Source of the DNA: Alteromonas sp. 5E99-2
GTDB lineage: Bacteria > Pseudomonadota > Gammaproteobacteria > Enterobacterales > Alteromonadaceae
Direction: 5' to 3'
Assembly: GCF_017368475.1 (NCBI RefSeq)
Contig: NZ_JAFNJE010000013.1
Coordinates: forward strand, 1-64,000
DNA length: 64,000 bases
Position numbers and translations under genes: made by a program. The notes beneath the pieces are model-generated. The model was not told where the DNA came from. It was given only the letters and a program-made list of their open reading frames with translations, and searched no databases. Of the stretch, positions 12,178 through 23,011 are shown one piece after another (position 1 is the first letter of the stretch; the number at the start of each line of letters is the position of its first letter).

Positions 12178-13148
12178 CTCGTTCGATTGGCTGCTATATT
12201 CGCTAGAGCTATTAACGCAGACTTATAAGCGGTATCAGCAAGAGGCGTTAAGGCATCAATGGCACTTTGAGCTGCTTCATCGGCTTTTTGCTGAGTATAT
12301 TCAAGCGCGCCAGTATCGCGCATCACAGCCAGAATAGTATCTAAGTGTTCGCTGCCATCAGCATGCTCAATGGCGCTGCGGATAAGCGCTTTATTAGCGT
12401 CATCTGCGTGCCACATCGCATACAGAAGAGGTAAAGTAGGTTTACCTTCGGCAAGGTCATCACCGACGTTTTTACCCATGTCTTCGCTATCTGCACTGTA
12501 ATCCATAATGTCGTCGGCTAATTGGAAGGCAGTACCTAAATATTTACCATATTGCTGTAACGCAGTAATGATGGATTCGTTGTCACAAGCTAAAGCTGCT
12601 GCTAGCTCTGTGCCTGCCTCAAACAAACGGGCTGTTTTGCCGTAAATAACATCAAAATAGCTCTCTTCTGTGGTTTCCGGGTCGTTACAGTTCATTAACT
12701 GCTGCACTTCGCCCTGAGCTATGCGATTGGTTGCATCAGAAAGTACCTGCATCACTCGCATGCTGTTCAAGTCAACCATCATTTGAAATGAACGAGAATA
12801 CAAAAAATCGCCCACTAGAACGCTGGCTTGATTTCCAAATAATGCATTTGCTGTTTCCCGACCTCTGCGCATAGTGGATTCATCCACCACGTCGTCGTGT
12901 AGCAATGTTGACGTGTGAATAAATTCAATAATGGCTGCAAGTGTATGATGTTCATTGGATTCAGCACCGGCTGCTTTTGCGGCTAAAACCGTGATGAGTG
13001 GGCGAATTCTTTTGCCGCCACTGTTGATGATATAGAAGCCTAGTTGATTGATTAGTGCGACATCAGAGCTAACTTGCTCTTGGATAAGTGCATTAACCGC
13101 TTTCATGTCGCTATCAGCGAGCGCCCTAATATCTGCAAGTAGCATCAT
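12174..13148 (-). CDS. ispB: Octaprenyl diphosphate synthase
   Basis: A trans-polyprenyl synthase of about 324 residues that extends farnesyl diphosphate to the long isoprenoid side chain of ubiquinone and menaquinone. Both aspartate-rich motifs are visible: LLHDDVVDESTMRRG near residue 85 and FQLADDIMDY near residue 213, plus GGKRIRPLITVLAA. The frame is open to 13220, but homology begins at the tandem ATGs 13148/13145, which give the E. coli IspB length (323). It is divergent from rplU, the same arrangement as in E. coli. Confidence 0.93.
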   Translation of the reverse strand: MMLLADIRALADSDMKAVNALIQEQVSSDVALINQLGFYIINSGGKRIRPLITVLAAKAAGAESNEHHTLAAIIEFIHTSTLLHDDVVDESTMRRGRETANALFGNQASVLVGDFLYSRSFQMMVDLNSMRVMQVLSDATNRIAQGEVQQLMNCNDPETTEESYFDVIYGKTARLFEAGTELAAALACDNESIITALQQYGKYLGTAFQLADDIMDYSADSEDMGKNVGDDLAEGKPTLPLLYAMWHADDANKALIRSAIEHADGSEHLDTILAVMRDTGALEYTQQKADEAAQSAIDALTPLADTAYKSALIALANIAANRTS

Positions 13149-13297
13149 GCAAATGAATAACCTAAACCAATGAAAATAAGTGGCAAGATTGTACCTTAAT
13201 TCAAATACTTCGCCACCCAAGAGGCTATCTTTTAGTGATAATATGAGAGAAAATAAGGCCTAGCGTAATATTTAACCATTTTTCTCGTAAAACCCTA

Positions 13298-13326
13298 TTG
13301 TTATCGGTTTGCGTTTCACGTACAAT
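13298..13326 (+). promoter_or_regulatory. Sigma-70 promoter for rplU-rpmA
   Basis: TTGTTA at 13298-13303 and TACAAT at 13321-13326 are separated by exactly 17 bases, a good sigma-70 pattern, 51 bases ahead of the rplU ATG. Assignment is by consensus only. Confidence 0.6.
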
Positions 13327-13377
13327 TCGCGCCCTGTTTTTGTAATGAGCGTAAAGATACGCAGAGCGGAGTTAGAT

Positions 13378-13689
13378 ATGTACGCGGTTTTCCAAAGTGG
13401 TGGTAAACAACACCGTGTGGCCGAAGGTCAGACCGTTCGTCTTGAAAAGATTGAAGTTGCTCCTGGTGAGGCTGTTGAGTTCGATAACATCCTTATGGTG
13501 AGCAATGGTGAAGACGTTAAGATCGGTACACCATACGTAGCTGGTGGCAAAGTTACTGCTGAAGTAGTAACGCACGGACGTGGCGAGAAAATTAAAATCG
13601 TTAAGTTCCGTCGTCGTAAGCATTCTCGTAAACAAATGGGTCATCGTCAGTGGTTCACGGAAGTGAAAATTACTGGCATTAGCGCATAA
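13378..13689 (+). CDS. rplU: 50S ribosomal protein L21
   Basis: A 103-residue ribosomal protein bL21, identical in length to E. coli L21, starting [14 protein letters not shown]. Conserved segments include [20 protein letters not shown] near the C-terminus, which contacts 23S rRNA. The frame is open upstream to 13309, but family alignment puts the start at ATG 13378, which has GGAG ten bases upstream. It is the first gene of the rplU-rpmA operon and is followed by rpmA after 17 bases. Confidence 0.97.
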   Translation: MYAVFQSGGKQHRVAEGQTVRLEKIEVAPGEAVEFDNILMVSNGEDVKIGTPYVAGGKVTAEVVTHGRGEKIKIVKFRRRKHSRKQMGHRQWFTEVKITGISA

Positions 13690-13706
13690 TATAGGAGCAC
13701 GTACAC

Positions 13707-13964
13707 ATGGCACATAAAAAGGCTGGTGGTAGTACTAAAAACGGTCGCGATTCAGAAAGTAAACGTCTTGGCGTAAAACGCTTTGGCGGAGAATCTGTAT
13801 TAGCTGGCAACATTATCGTTAGACAACGTGGAACTCGTTTCCATGCAGGCGACAACATGGGTATTGGTAAAGACCATACTTTGTTTGCGCTTAGCGACGG
13901 TAAAGTACAGTTTGAAGTAAAAGGTCCTAAAAACCGTAAATTTGTTAGCATCATCGCTGACTAA
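13707..13964 (+). CDS. rpmA: 50S ribosomal protein L27
   Basis: An 85-residue ribosomal protein bL27, beginning [20 protein letters not shown] as in E. coli. Its flexible N-terminus reaches the peptidyl-transferase centre. The characteristic [20 protein letters not shown] segment is present. AGGAG lies eight to nine bases before the ATG. It is cotranscribed with rplU and is followed by a strong terminator. Confidence 0.97.
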   Translation: MAHKKAGGSTKNGRDSESKRLGVKRFGGESVLAGNIIVRQRGTRFHAGDNMGIGKDHTLFALSDGKVQFEVKGPKNRKFVSIIAD

Positions 13965-14000
13965 TTACGGTACAGGTTTACTTCCTGTAACTAAATTTCA

Positions 14001-14026
14001 AAACCCCGCTTCGGCGGGGTTTTTTG
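14001..14026 (+). terminator. Rho-independent terminator of rplU-rpmA
   Basis: ACCCCGC and GCGGGGT form a GC-rich stem with a short TTCG-type loop, preceded by A and followed by a T run, about 36 bases after the rpmA stop. It separates the ribosomal operon from obgE. Confidence 0.92.
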
Positions 14027-14104
14027 TCTTCGTTATTGAATGATCAACTAAACTTTGTACCCATGGGATGCTAAAATTTAGAAACGAAGCTAAAAAATAT
14101 CCAT

Positions 14105-14169
14105 AGAGTGTAATGACTAGTTATTATCACCGATCAGCTTAATTTTTAAGCAATTAGTCATTATACTCT
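14105..14169 (+). repeat. 18-bp inverted repeat with nested hairpin, upstream of obgE
   Basis: The arm 14105-14122 (AGAGTGTAATGACTAGTT) and the arm 14152-14169 (AATTAGTCATTATACTCT) are complementary at 16 of 18 positions, the other two being G-T pairs. Inside lies a second perfect hairpin, GCTTAA (14137-14142) with TTAAGC (14146-14151). The structure ends 34 bases before the obgE start codon. It could be a transcribed leader structure or a small palindromic repeat element; there is no T run that would mark a terminator. Confidence 0.6.
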
Positions 14170-14200
14170 GAGAGCGTGTTCTAAGAGATTAAGCGAGTAA

Positions 14201-15890
<1,690 letters not shown>

Positions 15891-15894
<4 letters not shown>

Positions 15895-16412
15895 TCTGAG
15901 TTACTTTTATGTTGTTTATATAGGTAAAGTGTATACATATACCCATATAAAGCGCTAAATAAAATGGACGGCGCAACGGTAAGTGCAAGGTTCGGAGTTT
16001 GATTTAATAAGTTCACACTCACTACCAGTGTTGTTTGAATGCTAAGTGGTAGTAACGGCGCAAATACGACACTAGGCCAACACAGGCCATCAAACCAAGA
16101 TGCTGATGTATCTAACGCATTATTAAAGGATTTTCTAATGATACTTGCGTGTAGCGTTTTGTGATGTGCAAAGCACACAAGCGGAACAACGAACGCAAAA
16201 GAAATGTATTTTGTACTTGCTCGGTTATAAGTACGCTCAAGTACCCACGTAAACAGTAAGGTAATAATCGAGCTGTAGCCACCTTGTACTATGGCTGAAC
16301 GAATAATCACCGACATATCGTCGGTGACTAAAGAGTTGGCGAAGAAGCTCCATCCACCATTAGCAACCAAGGCTATTATGGCGGATGCCCACAGTCGTAA
16401 AACTGGATTCAT
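15891..16412 (-). CDS. Hypothetical multi-pass membrane protein
   Basis: A 173-residue protein that I cannot place in a named family. It has about four hydrophobic segments (residues about 5-25, 45-62, 70-85 and 115-165) and several basic loops (ERTYNRASTK, HHKTLHASIIRK). It is located directly downstream of rpoS on the same strand, separated by a likely terminator, and its stop codon overlaps the folA stop. Probably an inner-membrane protein of the lineage; no functional motif is visible. Confidence 0.6.
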
Positions 16413-16425
16413 TACATTGCACCTT

Positions 16426-16447
16426 AAACGCGACGAAGCGCGCGTTT
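16426..16447 (-). terminator. Probable terminator after rpoS
   Basis: AAACGCG and CGCGTTT form a perfect 7-bp stem around an eight-base loop immediately after the rpoS stop codon. The T run is only three bases, so strength is uncertain. Confidence 0.5.
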
Positions 16448-16449
16448 AA

Positions 16450-17442
16450 TTAGCCGCGCAATCGATCAAATAAATTCTCTAAATCAAGACCTTCTTGACT
16501 CAACATATCTTTCAATCTACGTAATGCTTCTACTTGTATTTGCCTTACTCGTTCACGAGTTAAGCCAATTTCTGCGCCTACATCTTCAAGTGTTGATGGT
16601 TCGTAACCCATCAAACCAAAACGCCTTGCAAGTACTTCACGCTGCTTAGGGTTAAGTTCACCCAACCACTTTATGATGTTGTCTCGCATATCATTTTCTT
16701 GCAGCTTTTCTTCAGGACCAAATTCTTGGTCGTCTGCAATAATATCCAATAGTGCCTTGTCGTTATCGCCACCAATAGGTGTGTCGACGGATGTAATACG
16801 TTCGTTCAAACGCAACATTTTGCTGACGTCTTCTACTGGCTTGTCTAACGCTTCAGCGATTTCTTCTGCTGAAGGTTCGTGATCGAGTTTTTGAGCTAGC
16901 TCACGTGCCGTTCTAAGGTAGATATTAAGCTCTTTAACCACGTGAATTGGTAAGCGAATGGTGCGAGTTTGATTCATGATCGCACGTTCAATAGTTTGTC
17001 TTATCCACCAAGTTGCATAGGTAGAAAAACGAAACCCTCGTTCTGGGTCGAACTTTTCAACAGCCCTAATTAAACCTAAATTACCTTCTTCGATAAGATC
17101 GAGCAGCGCAAGCCCGCGGTTGTTATATCGCCGTGCAATTTTCACAACTAGTCGTAAATTACTTACGATCATGCGTTTTCTTGATGCTTCACACCCTTTT
17201 AGTGCTTTTCGAGCAAAAAACACTTCTTCCTCAGCACTTAATAAGGGAGAAAACCCTATTTCACCCAAATAAAGCTGAGTGGCGTCCAAGTTTTTGGTAA
17301 CGGCCTCAGTTACCTGAGCATCATCTTCGTTAGATGGGGCGTCCTTAGATAGAACTGGGTCTGTTACAAATTCGGAATCGATGGCCTTTTCAAAAGACTT
17401 ATCGATAGGAATATCTTCGATTACAGTATCTTGCTTTTCCAC
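16450..17442 (-). CDS. rpoS: RNA polymerase sigma factor RpoS (stationary-phase/general stress sigma)
   Basis: A 330-residue sigma-70 family factor, the same length as E. coli RpoS. In order: an acidic N-terminus, region 1.2 ([20 protein letters not shown]), region 2 ([18 protein letters not shown], then [18 protein letters not shown] for -10 recognition), region 3 (PIHVVKELN, the extended -10 helix) and region 4 ([20 protein letters not shown], the -35 helix-turn-helix). It directs transcription of stationary-phase and stress genes. It sits downstream of nlpD on the same strand, as in enterics, where the main rpoS promoter lies inside nlpD; I could not confirm a promoter here. Confidence 0.97.
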   Translation of the reverse strand: MEKQDTVIEDIPIDKSFEKAIDSEFVTDPVLSKDAPSNEDDAQVTEAVTKNLDATQLYLGEIGFSPLLSAEEEVFFARKALKGCEASRKRMIVSNLRLVVKIARRYNNRGLALLDLIEEGNLGLIRAVEKFDPERGFRFSTYATWWIRQTIERAIMNQTRTIRLPIHVVKELNIYLRTARELAQKLDHEPSAEEIAEALDKPVEDVSKMLRLNERITSVDTPIGGDNDKALLDIIADDQEFGPEEKLQENDMRDNIIKWLGELNPKQREVLARRFGLMGYEPSTLEDVGAEIGLTRERVRQIQVEALRRLKDMLSQEGLDLENLFDRLRG

Positions 17443-17524
17443 AACTGCATCTCCTATTGATTCAAGTGTGTTTAATTGTGTTATCTCCGAACGAACTTAT
17501 TTTTATTATTAAATTTTATTATTA

Positions 17525-18352
17525 TTATTTTGTCGGTAAATATCGCAAGGGATCTAAAGACTTCCCTCGGTATCTCACTTCAAAATGAAGCTTTACCGTA
17601 TCTGTGCCACTACTTCCTACAGTAGCAATTTTCTGTCCGGCTTTAATCCATTGCCGTTCTTTTACTAATATCTTTTCGTTATGTGCATATGCGCTTAGAA
17701 AAGTTTCACTGTGTTTAACAATGACTAAGTTTCCATAACCGCGTAATGCACTTCCTGTATAAACCACTTTTCCATCGGCTGCAGAAACAACCGGACTTCC
17801 TAATGGTGCCTGAATGTCTATGCCTTTGTTGCCAGCACTCGTATTGTTAAATGTTTCGATGACCTTGCCCCGTAAGGGCCAGACCCATCTAGCAACTCTA
17901 TCGGGAAAAGTTTCAAAATCTTTAGAACTTTTTTCCGTATCATATTGCTGTGAAACACTTTTTTCTTTTTTACCATACGCCTGCTGATTTGATGATTCAA
18001 CACGTTTCGTGATATTTACGGGAGTGGTTGGAGTTGTATTTGTAGAAAGGGGGGGGCGCGATGGTTTCTTGACGCTTATTTGACGGATTACCAACGCCTG
18101 ACCAGCATTAATGGTATAAGGTGCTGATATTCCATTCCATTTTGCTATATCGCGGTAGTCATTCCCACTGTAGAGCGCAATAGCATATAGAGTGTCGCCT
18201 TCGGTTACAACATAAGTATTGCCATCAAATGCTGATACTTCTTTCACAGGTTGGCTATTTAAAACCGTTAAAGGGGCGGGGGGAGTTCCAGAGCTGCATG
18301 AAATTAGTGTCATGCTTAAAGCGACAAAGGATGTTAGCTTAATCTGGTTCAC
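17525..18352 (-). CDS. nlpD: Murein hydrolase activator NlpD (LysM and M23 domains, lipoprotein)
   Basis: A 275-residue lipoprotein. The signal peptide ends in a lipobox (SMTLISC, lipidated Cys near residue 19). One LysM peptidoglycan-binding domain is at about residues 48-92 (YVVTEGDTLYAIALYSGNDY), then a low-complexity linker, then a peptidase M23 (LytM) domain at about 160-270 (GKGIDIQAPLGSPVVSAADG, TVKLHFEVRYRGKSLDP). In enterics NlpD has a degenerate LytM site and activates the amidase AmiC at the septum; here the late HFEVR motif is kept. It lies in the surE-pcm-yqaA-nlpD-rpoS cluster, 82 bases ahead of rpoS. Confidence 0.93.
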   Translation of the reverse strand: MNQIKLTSFVALSMTLISCSSGTPPAPLTVLNSQPVKEVSAFDGNTYVVTEGDTLYAIALYSGNDYRDIAKWNGISAPYTINAGQALVIRQISVKKPSRPPLSTNTTPTTPVNITKRVESSNQQAYGKKEKSVSQQYDTEKSSKDFETFPDRVARWVWPLRGKVIETFNNTSAGNKGIDIQAPLGSPVVSAADGKVVYTGSALRGYGNLVIVKHSETFLSAYAHNEKILVKERQWIKAGQKIATVGSSGTDTVKLHFEVRYRGKSLDPLRYLPTK

Positions 18353-18355
18353 ATA

Positions 18356-18934
18356 TTACCTGACAAGTAAGTAAACGATGACAGCACAAACTACTACTGC
18401 CCAGCCGAGTATTTCTACGTATTCCCTTAATTTCGCTTCCATTGAGGCTCCACCCCATTTCATTAGACTCGCCACTAGGAAGAATCGGGCGCCTCTGCCG
18501 ATTAAAGACGCTAACAAAAAAGGAATAATGGCCATTTGTAATACACCAGCACTTATAGTGAAGACCTTATAGGGAATAGGAGAAAACCCAGCAAGAAACA
18601 CGATCCAAATACCATAAGCTTCAAACCATTCCATAACATGCTCTAGTCGTTCGGCGTTATGGGTTCCTTCAATTAATGGCTGGATCCATGCATCAAACGC
18701 GAAATACCCTAAGGTGTACCCAACAAGTCCACCTAATAACGACATCAGTGTGGTGAGTGCGGCAAAACGCCATGCCTTGTTTGGTTGCGACAGTGACATC
18801 GGTGCTAACATAACATCAGGTGGGATAGGAAAAATGACGGATTCTGAAAAACTTAACACACCAAGATATATACTGGCGTGACGGTGACGAGCCCAACGTA
18901 ATGCAAGATCATATAATGGAGAAAACAACTTCAT
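18356..18934 (-). CDS. yqaA: YqaA family inner-membrane protein (VTT/DedA-type fold)
   Basis: A 192-residue membrane protein. The segments [29 protein letters not shown] and [20 protein letters not shown] are the two re-entrant loop signatures of the SNARE-associated / VTT superfamily, close to E. coli YqaA. Members of the superfamily help move undecaprenyl phosphate or phospholipids across the membrane; YqaA itself has no settled role. It overlaps pcm by four bases and ends three bases before nlpD, so it belongs to the same transcript. The same gene order occurs in other Alteromonadales and Vibrionales. Confidence 0.85.
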   Translation of the reverse strand: MKLFSPLYDLALRWARHRHASIYLGVLSFSESVIFPIPPDVMLAPMSLSQPNKAWRFAALTTLMSLLGGLVGYTLGYFAFDAWIQPLIEGTHNAERLEHVMEWFEAYGIWIVFLAGFSPIPYKVFTISAGVLQMAIIPFLLASLIGRGARFFLVASLMKWGGASMEAKLREYVEILGWAVVVCAVIVYLLVR

Positions 18935-19566
18935 TGTATGGCGCCTGCAACCAAAGGTACAAAACGCACCGATTCAATGGTTGTGGATTTTAGCTCGCCA
19001 TCAATTTTATCAATACAAAGCAAAGATTGATCAGCGTCGCCAACGGGTATAATTAAACGCCCATTTTCCTTTAATTGGTCACATAGCTTATGAGGTAATT
19101 CACTTGCAGCTGCTGTCACTATTATTGCGTCGTAGGGGCCTTTACTCGCCCAGCCTTTCCAACCGTCACCGTGCTTCATAGAAACGTTGTGCAAATCCAA
19201 TTGATTCATTCTTCGTCGAGCTTGAAATTGTAATGTCTTGATGCGCTCTACTGAAAATACATGCTTGAAAAGTTGACATAAAATAGCCGTTTGATAACCA
19301 GAACCTGTGCCTATTTCCAACACTTTTTTAGGACTATTATTACCTTTTAATAGCAATTCAGTCATCTTTGCCACTATATATGGCTGTGATATGGTTTGAC
19401 CCTGCCCTATAGGCAACGCCGTGTTTTGATACGCTTTGTGTTTTAGCGCATCAGGTAAAAAATACTCTCTTGGTGTTGCCGCTATGGCTTGTAATACTTT
19501 TGGATCTTGCACGCCTTCTTGGTGTAAAAGTTGGGCGAGTGTTTCCCCACGTCGATTTATTTTCAT
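18931..19566 (-). CDS. pcm: Protein-L-isoaspartate O-methyltransferase
   Basis: A 211-residue SAM-dependent methyltransferase that repairs isoaspartyl residues in aged proteins. Motif I ([18 protein letters not shown]) binds SAM, and [20 protein letters not shown] is the family signature near residue 50. [15 protein letters not shown] is motif II. Length fits (208 in E. coli). It overlaps surE upstream and yqaA downstream, so it is translationally coupled within the surE-pcm-yqaA-nlpD operon. Confidence 0.95.
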   Translation of the reverse strand: MKINRRGETLAQLLHQEGVQDPKVLQAIAATPREYFLPDALKHKAYQNTALPIGQGQTISQPYIVAKMTELLLKGNNSPKKVLEIGTGSGYQTAILCQLFKHVFSVERIKTLQFQARRRMNQLDLHNVSMKHGDGWKGWASKGPYDAIIVTAAASELPHKLCDQLKENGRLIIPVGDADQSLLCIDKIDGELKSTTIESVRFVPLVAGAIQ

Positions 19567-20309
19567 TATTTATCCAACCAACTACACAAATCATCTAAGC
19601 TATCATGAGCTGTCATATCTACAGACAATGGCGTTACTGATACAAAACCATTTGCGACCGCATGAAAGTCGGTGCCTTCACTCGCATCTAATTCTGCGCC
19701 AATAAGGCCATACCAATAAATGGTTCTACCAAAAGGATCCATTTGTTTTACCATCTTATCCGAAGGATGGCGCTTACCTAAACGAGTGACTTTTACCCCT
19801 TTTAACTCATCATACGGTAAATCGGGAACATTAATATTTAATATTTGATGTTGTTTTAGTGGATGTTCAGGTAGCCGTTTAATAACACTGGCAACTACTT
19901 TGGCTGCGGTATCGAAGTATTTCCCTTCATGACTCGCAAGGGAAACCGCTATAGCGGGTAGTCCCATATAACGACCTTCTGTGGCTGCGGCAACCGTACC
20001 AGAATACACAACGTCATCACCCATATTGGGGCCGTGATTAATACCTGATACCACAAGTTCAGGCTCTTGTTCTAAAAATGCATTTACGCCCATATGAACA
20101 CAGTCAGTGGGCGTGCCGTTAATCGCATAAAACCCGTTTTGCATTTGCTGAATACGCAAGGGTGAGTGCAAAGATAACGCATTACTTGCACCACTGCAGT
20201 TTCGGTCGGGTGCGATTACCGTAATATCATGCTCGATGGCTAACCGTTTGTGAAGTAAGGTTAGCCCTTCAGCAAAAACACCATCATCGTTACTTAGTAA
20301 AAGGCGCAT
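19566..20309 (-). CDS. surE: 5'/3'-nucleotidase SurE
   Basis: A 247-residue metal-dependent nucleotidase that removes phosphate from nucleoside 5'- and 3'-monophosphates in stressed cells. The metal site is visible in [12 protein letters not shown] at the N-terminus, followed by [10 protein letters not shown] near residue 43 and [20 protein letters not shown] near residue 86. Length fits the family (about 250). It begins at the last base of the truD stop and ends inside the pcm start, as in the E. coli truD-surE-pcm order. Confidence 0.96.
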   Translation of the reverse strand: MRLLLSNDDGVFAEGLTLLHKRLAIEHDITVIAPDRNCSGASNALSLHSPLRIQQMQNGFYAINGTPTDCVHMGVNAFLEQEPELVVSGINHGPNMGDDVVYSGTVAAATEGRYMGLPAIAVSLASHEGKYFDTAAKVVASVIKRLPEHPLKQHQILNINVPDLPYDELKGVKVTRLGKRHPSDKMVKQMDPFGRTIYWYGLIGAELDASEGTDFHAVANGFVSVTPLSVDMTAHDSLDDLCSWLDK

Positions 20310-21388
20310 TAATCATTCCCTGAATCATCGGAAGGTTGAAGGTGAATACATTCTCGTAAAACTGACGTGGCAAAACAACCTGCGGGTAAGCCAAACTGAA
20401 TATGAAGCTTGTCGCCATCGGTACGCCATTCTAATTCGGTAGGCCATAATCTCATAGCTCTACGCATACTGGATAAACCCTCATTTCGCAATGTAGCAAT
20501 GATATTTTCATGAAGACTGAGTACGTTATTTTCCCATTCTAAAATGGTACCTGTTACGCTGTTTTTGCTTATTCCAACTAAAGGCGCAGTGGGAGAAATA
20601 TCGCGCTTTTCATAACGCAACTGTGACGCCTCTAGGCTTTCTCCATCTTCAATAAAATAGCTATTTGAGCCAATGAGCGAACAGGCATCACCAATACTAA
20701 TTTTTTCAAATAAGTTATCAGCAATACGCTGACTTACTAGGGTATTAAATAGGGCGCTACGCAGTGATGAAAGCGCCATGTTTCGTTTATTTCTATTGCG
20801 GATTACTTCTCCTGAAACCATTCTCAGTCCTAAGAAAAGCGTTCCGCCCATTTGAACTTTACCTTCAGGTGTCACCATTACGCCAAAGCGTTGATCGCCA
20901 AAATAATTAGGTACACCTTCTTGCTTTATAATGTTGAGTCGTTGTTCAACTAAATCCATTTGAGTGACGTTTCTCAACGTAATCGAAAAGTGATTTCCTT
21001 CCAGCTGGCCCACTTTAAGTTTTTTATGGTGTTTGTGAGTACTAAGTACTTTAAAACCGGGTAAATCCATATCTGCTGGGTTTACCTTTATACCTTTTGG
21101 AGCATGTAACCCAAACCACTGCTGGGTTATTGCGTGTTTATCTTTTCGCCCCGCGTAGGTCACTTGGCGTAAAGGAAGCCCAGTGAACTTTGCCAGTGCT
21201 TCTGCAACGTAGGCGGTATTTAGTCCCTGTTTCTCTACCCATAAAAAGATGTGTTCACCGTCTTCACTTAGCTCATAGCCTAAATTTTCTTTGACGACGA
21301 AGTCTTCTGGTTTAACTTTAAGTTGCCCGGTGGATTCAGGTTTGCCTAGTCGATATGCCCATTGAGTATCAAAGGTTAATTCTGTCAT
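20309..21388 (-). CDS. truD: tRNA pseudouridine(13) synthase TruD
   Basis: A 359-residue pseudouridine synthase that modifies U13 of tRNA-Glu. The catalytic aspartate is in TYAGRKDKHAITQQWF near residue 81, and the TruD insertion domain follows from about residue 155 (GVPNYFGDQRFGVMV). Length matches E. coli TruD (349). It is preceded by ispF after a seven-base gap and overlaps surE by one base, within the ispD-ispF-truD-surE-pcm gene string. Confidence 0.95.
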   Translation of the reverse strand: MTELTFDTQWAYRLGKPESTGQLKVKPEDFVVKENLGYELSEDGEHIFLWVEKQGLNTAYVAEALAKFTGLPLRQVTYAGRKDKHAITQQWFGLHAPKGIKVNPADMDLPGFKVLSTHKHHKKLKVGQLEGNHFSITLRNVTQMDLVEQRLNIIKQEGVPNYFGDQRFGVMVTPEGKVQMGGTLFLGLRMVSGEVIRNRNKRNMALSSLRSALFNTLVSQRIADNLFEKISIGDACSLIGSNSYFIEDGESLEASQLRYEKRDISPTAPLVGISKNSVTGTILEWENNVLSLHENIIATLRNEGLSSMRRAMRLWPTELEWRTDGDKLHIQFGLPAGCFATSVLRECIHLQPSDDSGND

Positions 21389-21395
21389 TGCTCTG

Positions 21396-21872
21396 TTATT
21401 TCCGCTGGGTCATAAGTACTACGGCATGGGCAGCAATGCCTTCTTTTTTTCCTACAAAACCGAGCTTCTCTGTGGTGGTTGCTTTTACGTTAATACAATC
21501 GATGTCAGTACTGCATACTGACGCTATGATGGCGCGCATCGTTTCGATGTGCGGAGCCATTTTAGGCGCCTGAGCGACAATAGTCATATCGGCATTGCCT
21601 ATTTCCCAGCCTTTATCTAATGCTAATTGTACAACGTGCTTAAGTAATAGCTTGCTGTCTGCTCCGGCATACTCGCTGTCGGTATCAGGAAAATGGCGAC
21701 CGATATCACCCAATGCGACTGCACCTAATATTGCATCTGATAAGGCATGTAGCAGTACATCCCCGTCTGAGTGAGCGATTAGTCCCTGAGTGTAGGGGAT
21801 TGCTTGTCCACCAATAATAATGGGGCCTTCACCACCAAAGGCATGTACATCATAACCATGTCCTATTCGCAT
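21396..21872 (-). CDS. ispF: 2-C-methyl-D-erythritol 2,4-cyclodiphosphate synthase
   Basis: A 158-residue enzyme of the MEP isoprenoid pathway that cyclises CDP-ME 2-phosphate and releases CMP. The zinc ligands are in [13 protein letters not shown], and [20 protein letters not shown] is the family signature. [20 protein letters not shown] is the conserved C-terminus. Length is close to E. coli IspF (159). The gene starts two bases after ispD and feeds the same pathway as ispD and, further on, ispB in this window. Confidence 0.97.
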   Translation of the reverse strand: MRIGHGYDVHAFGGEGPIIIGGQAIPYTQGLIAHSDGDVLLHALSDAILGAVALGDIGRHFPDTDSEYAGADSKLLLKHVVQLALDKGWEIGNADMTIVAQAPKMAPHIETMRAIIASVCSTDIDCINVKATTTEKLGFVGKKEGIAAHAVVLMTQRK

Positions 21873-21874
21873 TA

Positions 21875-22561
21875 CTAAGATTCCTTATTCATGTAAAACG
21901 CAGCTAACTCTAAATCTTCAGGGCGCGTTATTTTTATATTGCCGGGGTGCGCATTAATCAGTTTAACAGAGGCTCCAACGTATTCCATTGCTGAAGCTTC
22001 ATCGGTAATTACGTGGTTGTTTTCTTGAGCGTGCTGATAAGCGGAAAGTAATTCACCACAGTTAAACATTTGTGGAGTCAGAGCATGCCACAAATTTTCA
22101 CGGCATACTGTGCTTTGTACGCTGTGGTTGTGGCTTCTTTTCATTGTGTCTTTTACCGGAACCGCTAAAATAGCACCACCACTTTTTGTTGACATACAGT
22201 AGTTGATAAGCGCAGTGATATCAGCTTGTCTAACACAAGGTCTTGCGGCGTCATGGACTAGCGCCCAGTGCTCAGATTGGCATAGAGTCAGTGCTTGGAT
22301 GACTGAGTCGGCACGTGATTCACCGCCTAAAATAGTGTTGATTTTAGCGTTGCTAGCACTGGGCAATTTATTAAACCAAGTATCCTCTTTATGTAAGGCG
22401 ACTACAATTGAATCGATATTATCGTTGGATAGTAATTGCCGTAATGTGAGCTCTAAAATACACTGCCCACCTAATTTTAAATATTGCTTAGGGATGTCTG
22501 ATTGCATCCGACTACCTATGCCCGCTGCAGGCACAATAGCCGTAATAGTACTTGAATTCAT
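21875..22561 (-). CDS. ispD: 2-C-methyl-D-erythritol 4-phosphate cytidylyltransferase
   Basis: A 228-residue nucleotidyltransferase that joins CMP to methylerythritol phosphate in the MEP pathway. The N-terminal [19 protein letters not shown] motif binds [17 protein letters not shown] lies near residue 103, and the C-terminal [13 protein letters not shown] block is typical. Length fits (about 230). It lies between ftsB and ispF with gaps of only two bases on each side, the usual gammaproteobacterial order. Confidence 0.96.
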   Translation of the reverse strand: MNSSTITAIVPAAGIGSRMQSDIPKQYLKLGGQCILELTLRQLLSNDNIDSIVVALHKEDTWFNKLPSASNAKINTILGGESRADSVIQALTLCQSEHWALVHDAARPCVRQADITALINYCMSTKSGGAILAVPVKDTMKRSHNHSVQSTVCRENLWHALTPQMFNCGELLSAYQHAQENNHVITDEASAMEYVGASVKLINAHPGNIKITRPEDLELAAFYMNKES

Positions 22562-22563
22562 AA

Positions 22564-22860
22564 TTAGTATTCGTCAGGCAAAATACGATAGAAGGTTTCG
22601 CCTTGTTTTATTAAGCCCAGCTCACTGCGAGCTCGTTCTTCAATGGCGTCTAAACCAAGAGTGAGATCTTCTATATCCGCTTTTAATAGAGCGTTACGTT
22701 GGGTTAAATTAGCGTTTTTTAATTGTTGTTGTTTTACTTGAGCTTCAAAGCCGTGAAAATCTGGAATGCTATGTTTACCCAGCCATAGCCGAGCCTGAAG
22801 TGCTCCAATAAGCACTAAAAGCAAAAGGTTAACCCAGTTTCTTCTCAGCATACTTTTCAA
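22564..22860 (-). CDS. ftsB: Cell-division protein FtsB
   Basis: A 98-residue bitopic membrane protein. A short cytoplasmic N-terminus (MKSMLRRNW) is followed by one transmembrane helix (LLLLVLIGALQARLWLG), then a periplasmic coiled coil (VKQQQLKNANLTQRNALLKA) and the C-terminal EERARSELGLIKQGETFYRI segment typical of FtsB/DivIC. With FtsL and FtsQ it activates septal peptidoglycan synthesis. It is the first gene of the ftsB-ispD-ispF-truD string; its promoter must lie in the gap shared with divergent putA. Confidence 0.94.
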   Translation of the reverse strand: MKSMLRRNWVNLLLLVLIGALQARLWLGKHSIPDFHGFEAQVKQQQLKNANLTQRNALLKADIEDLTLGLDAIEERARSELGLIKQGETFYRILPDEY

Positions 22861-23011
22861 ACCTGATTTCTCTATGCACTCTATTATGCACGCGCAATTA
22901 AACCCATGCCAGCTACTTATTAGCGATTTTTTAATAGCTTTTTCGCTAAAAAGTAGTTCTACTCATTTTATTTAAAAGAACAATAATTATAACGACAATA
23001 TTGGAAAGTGT

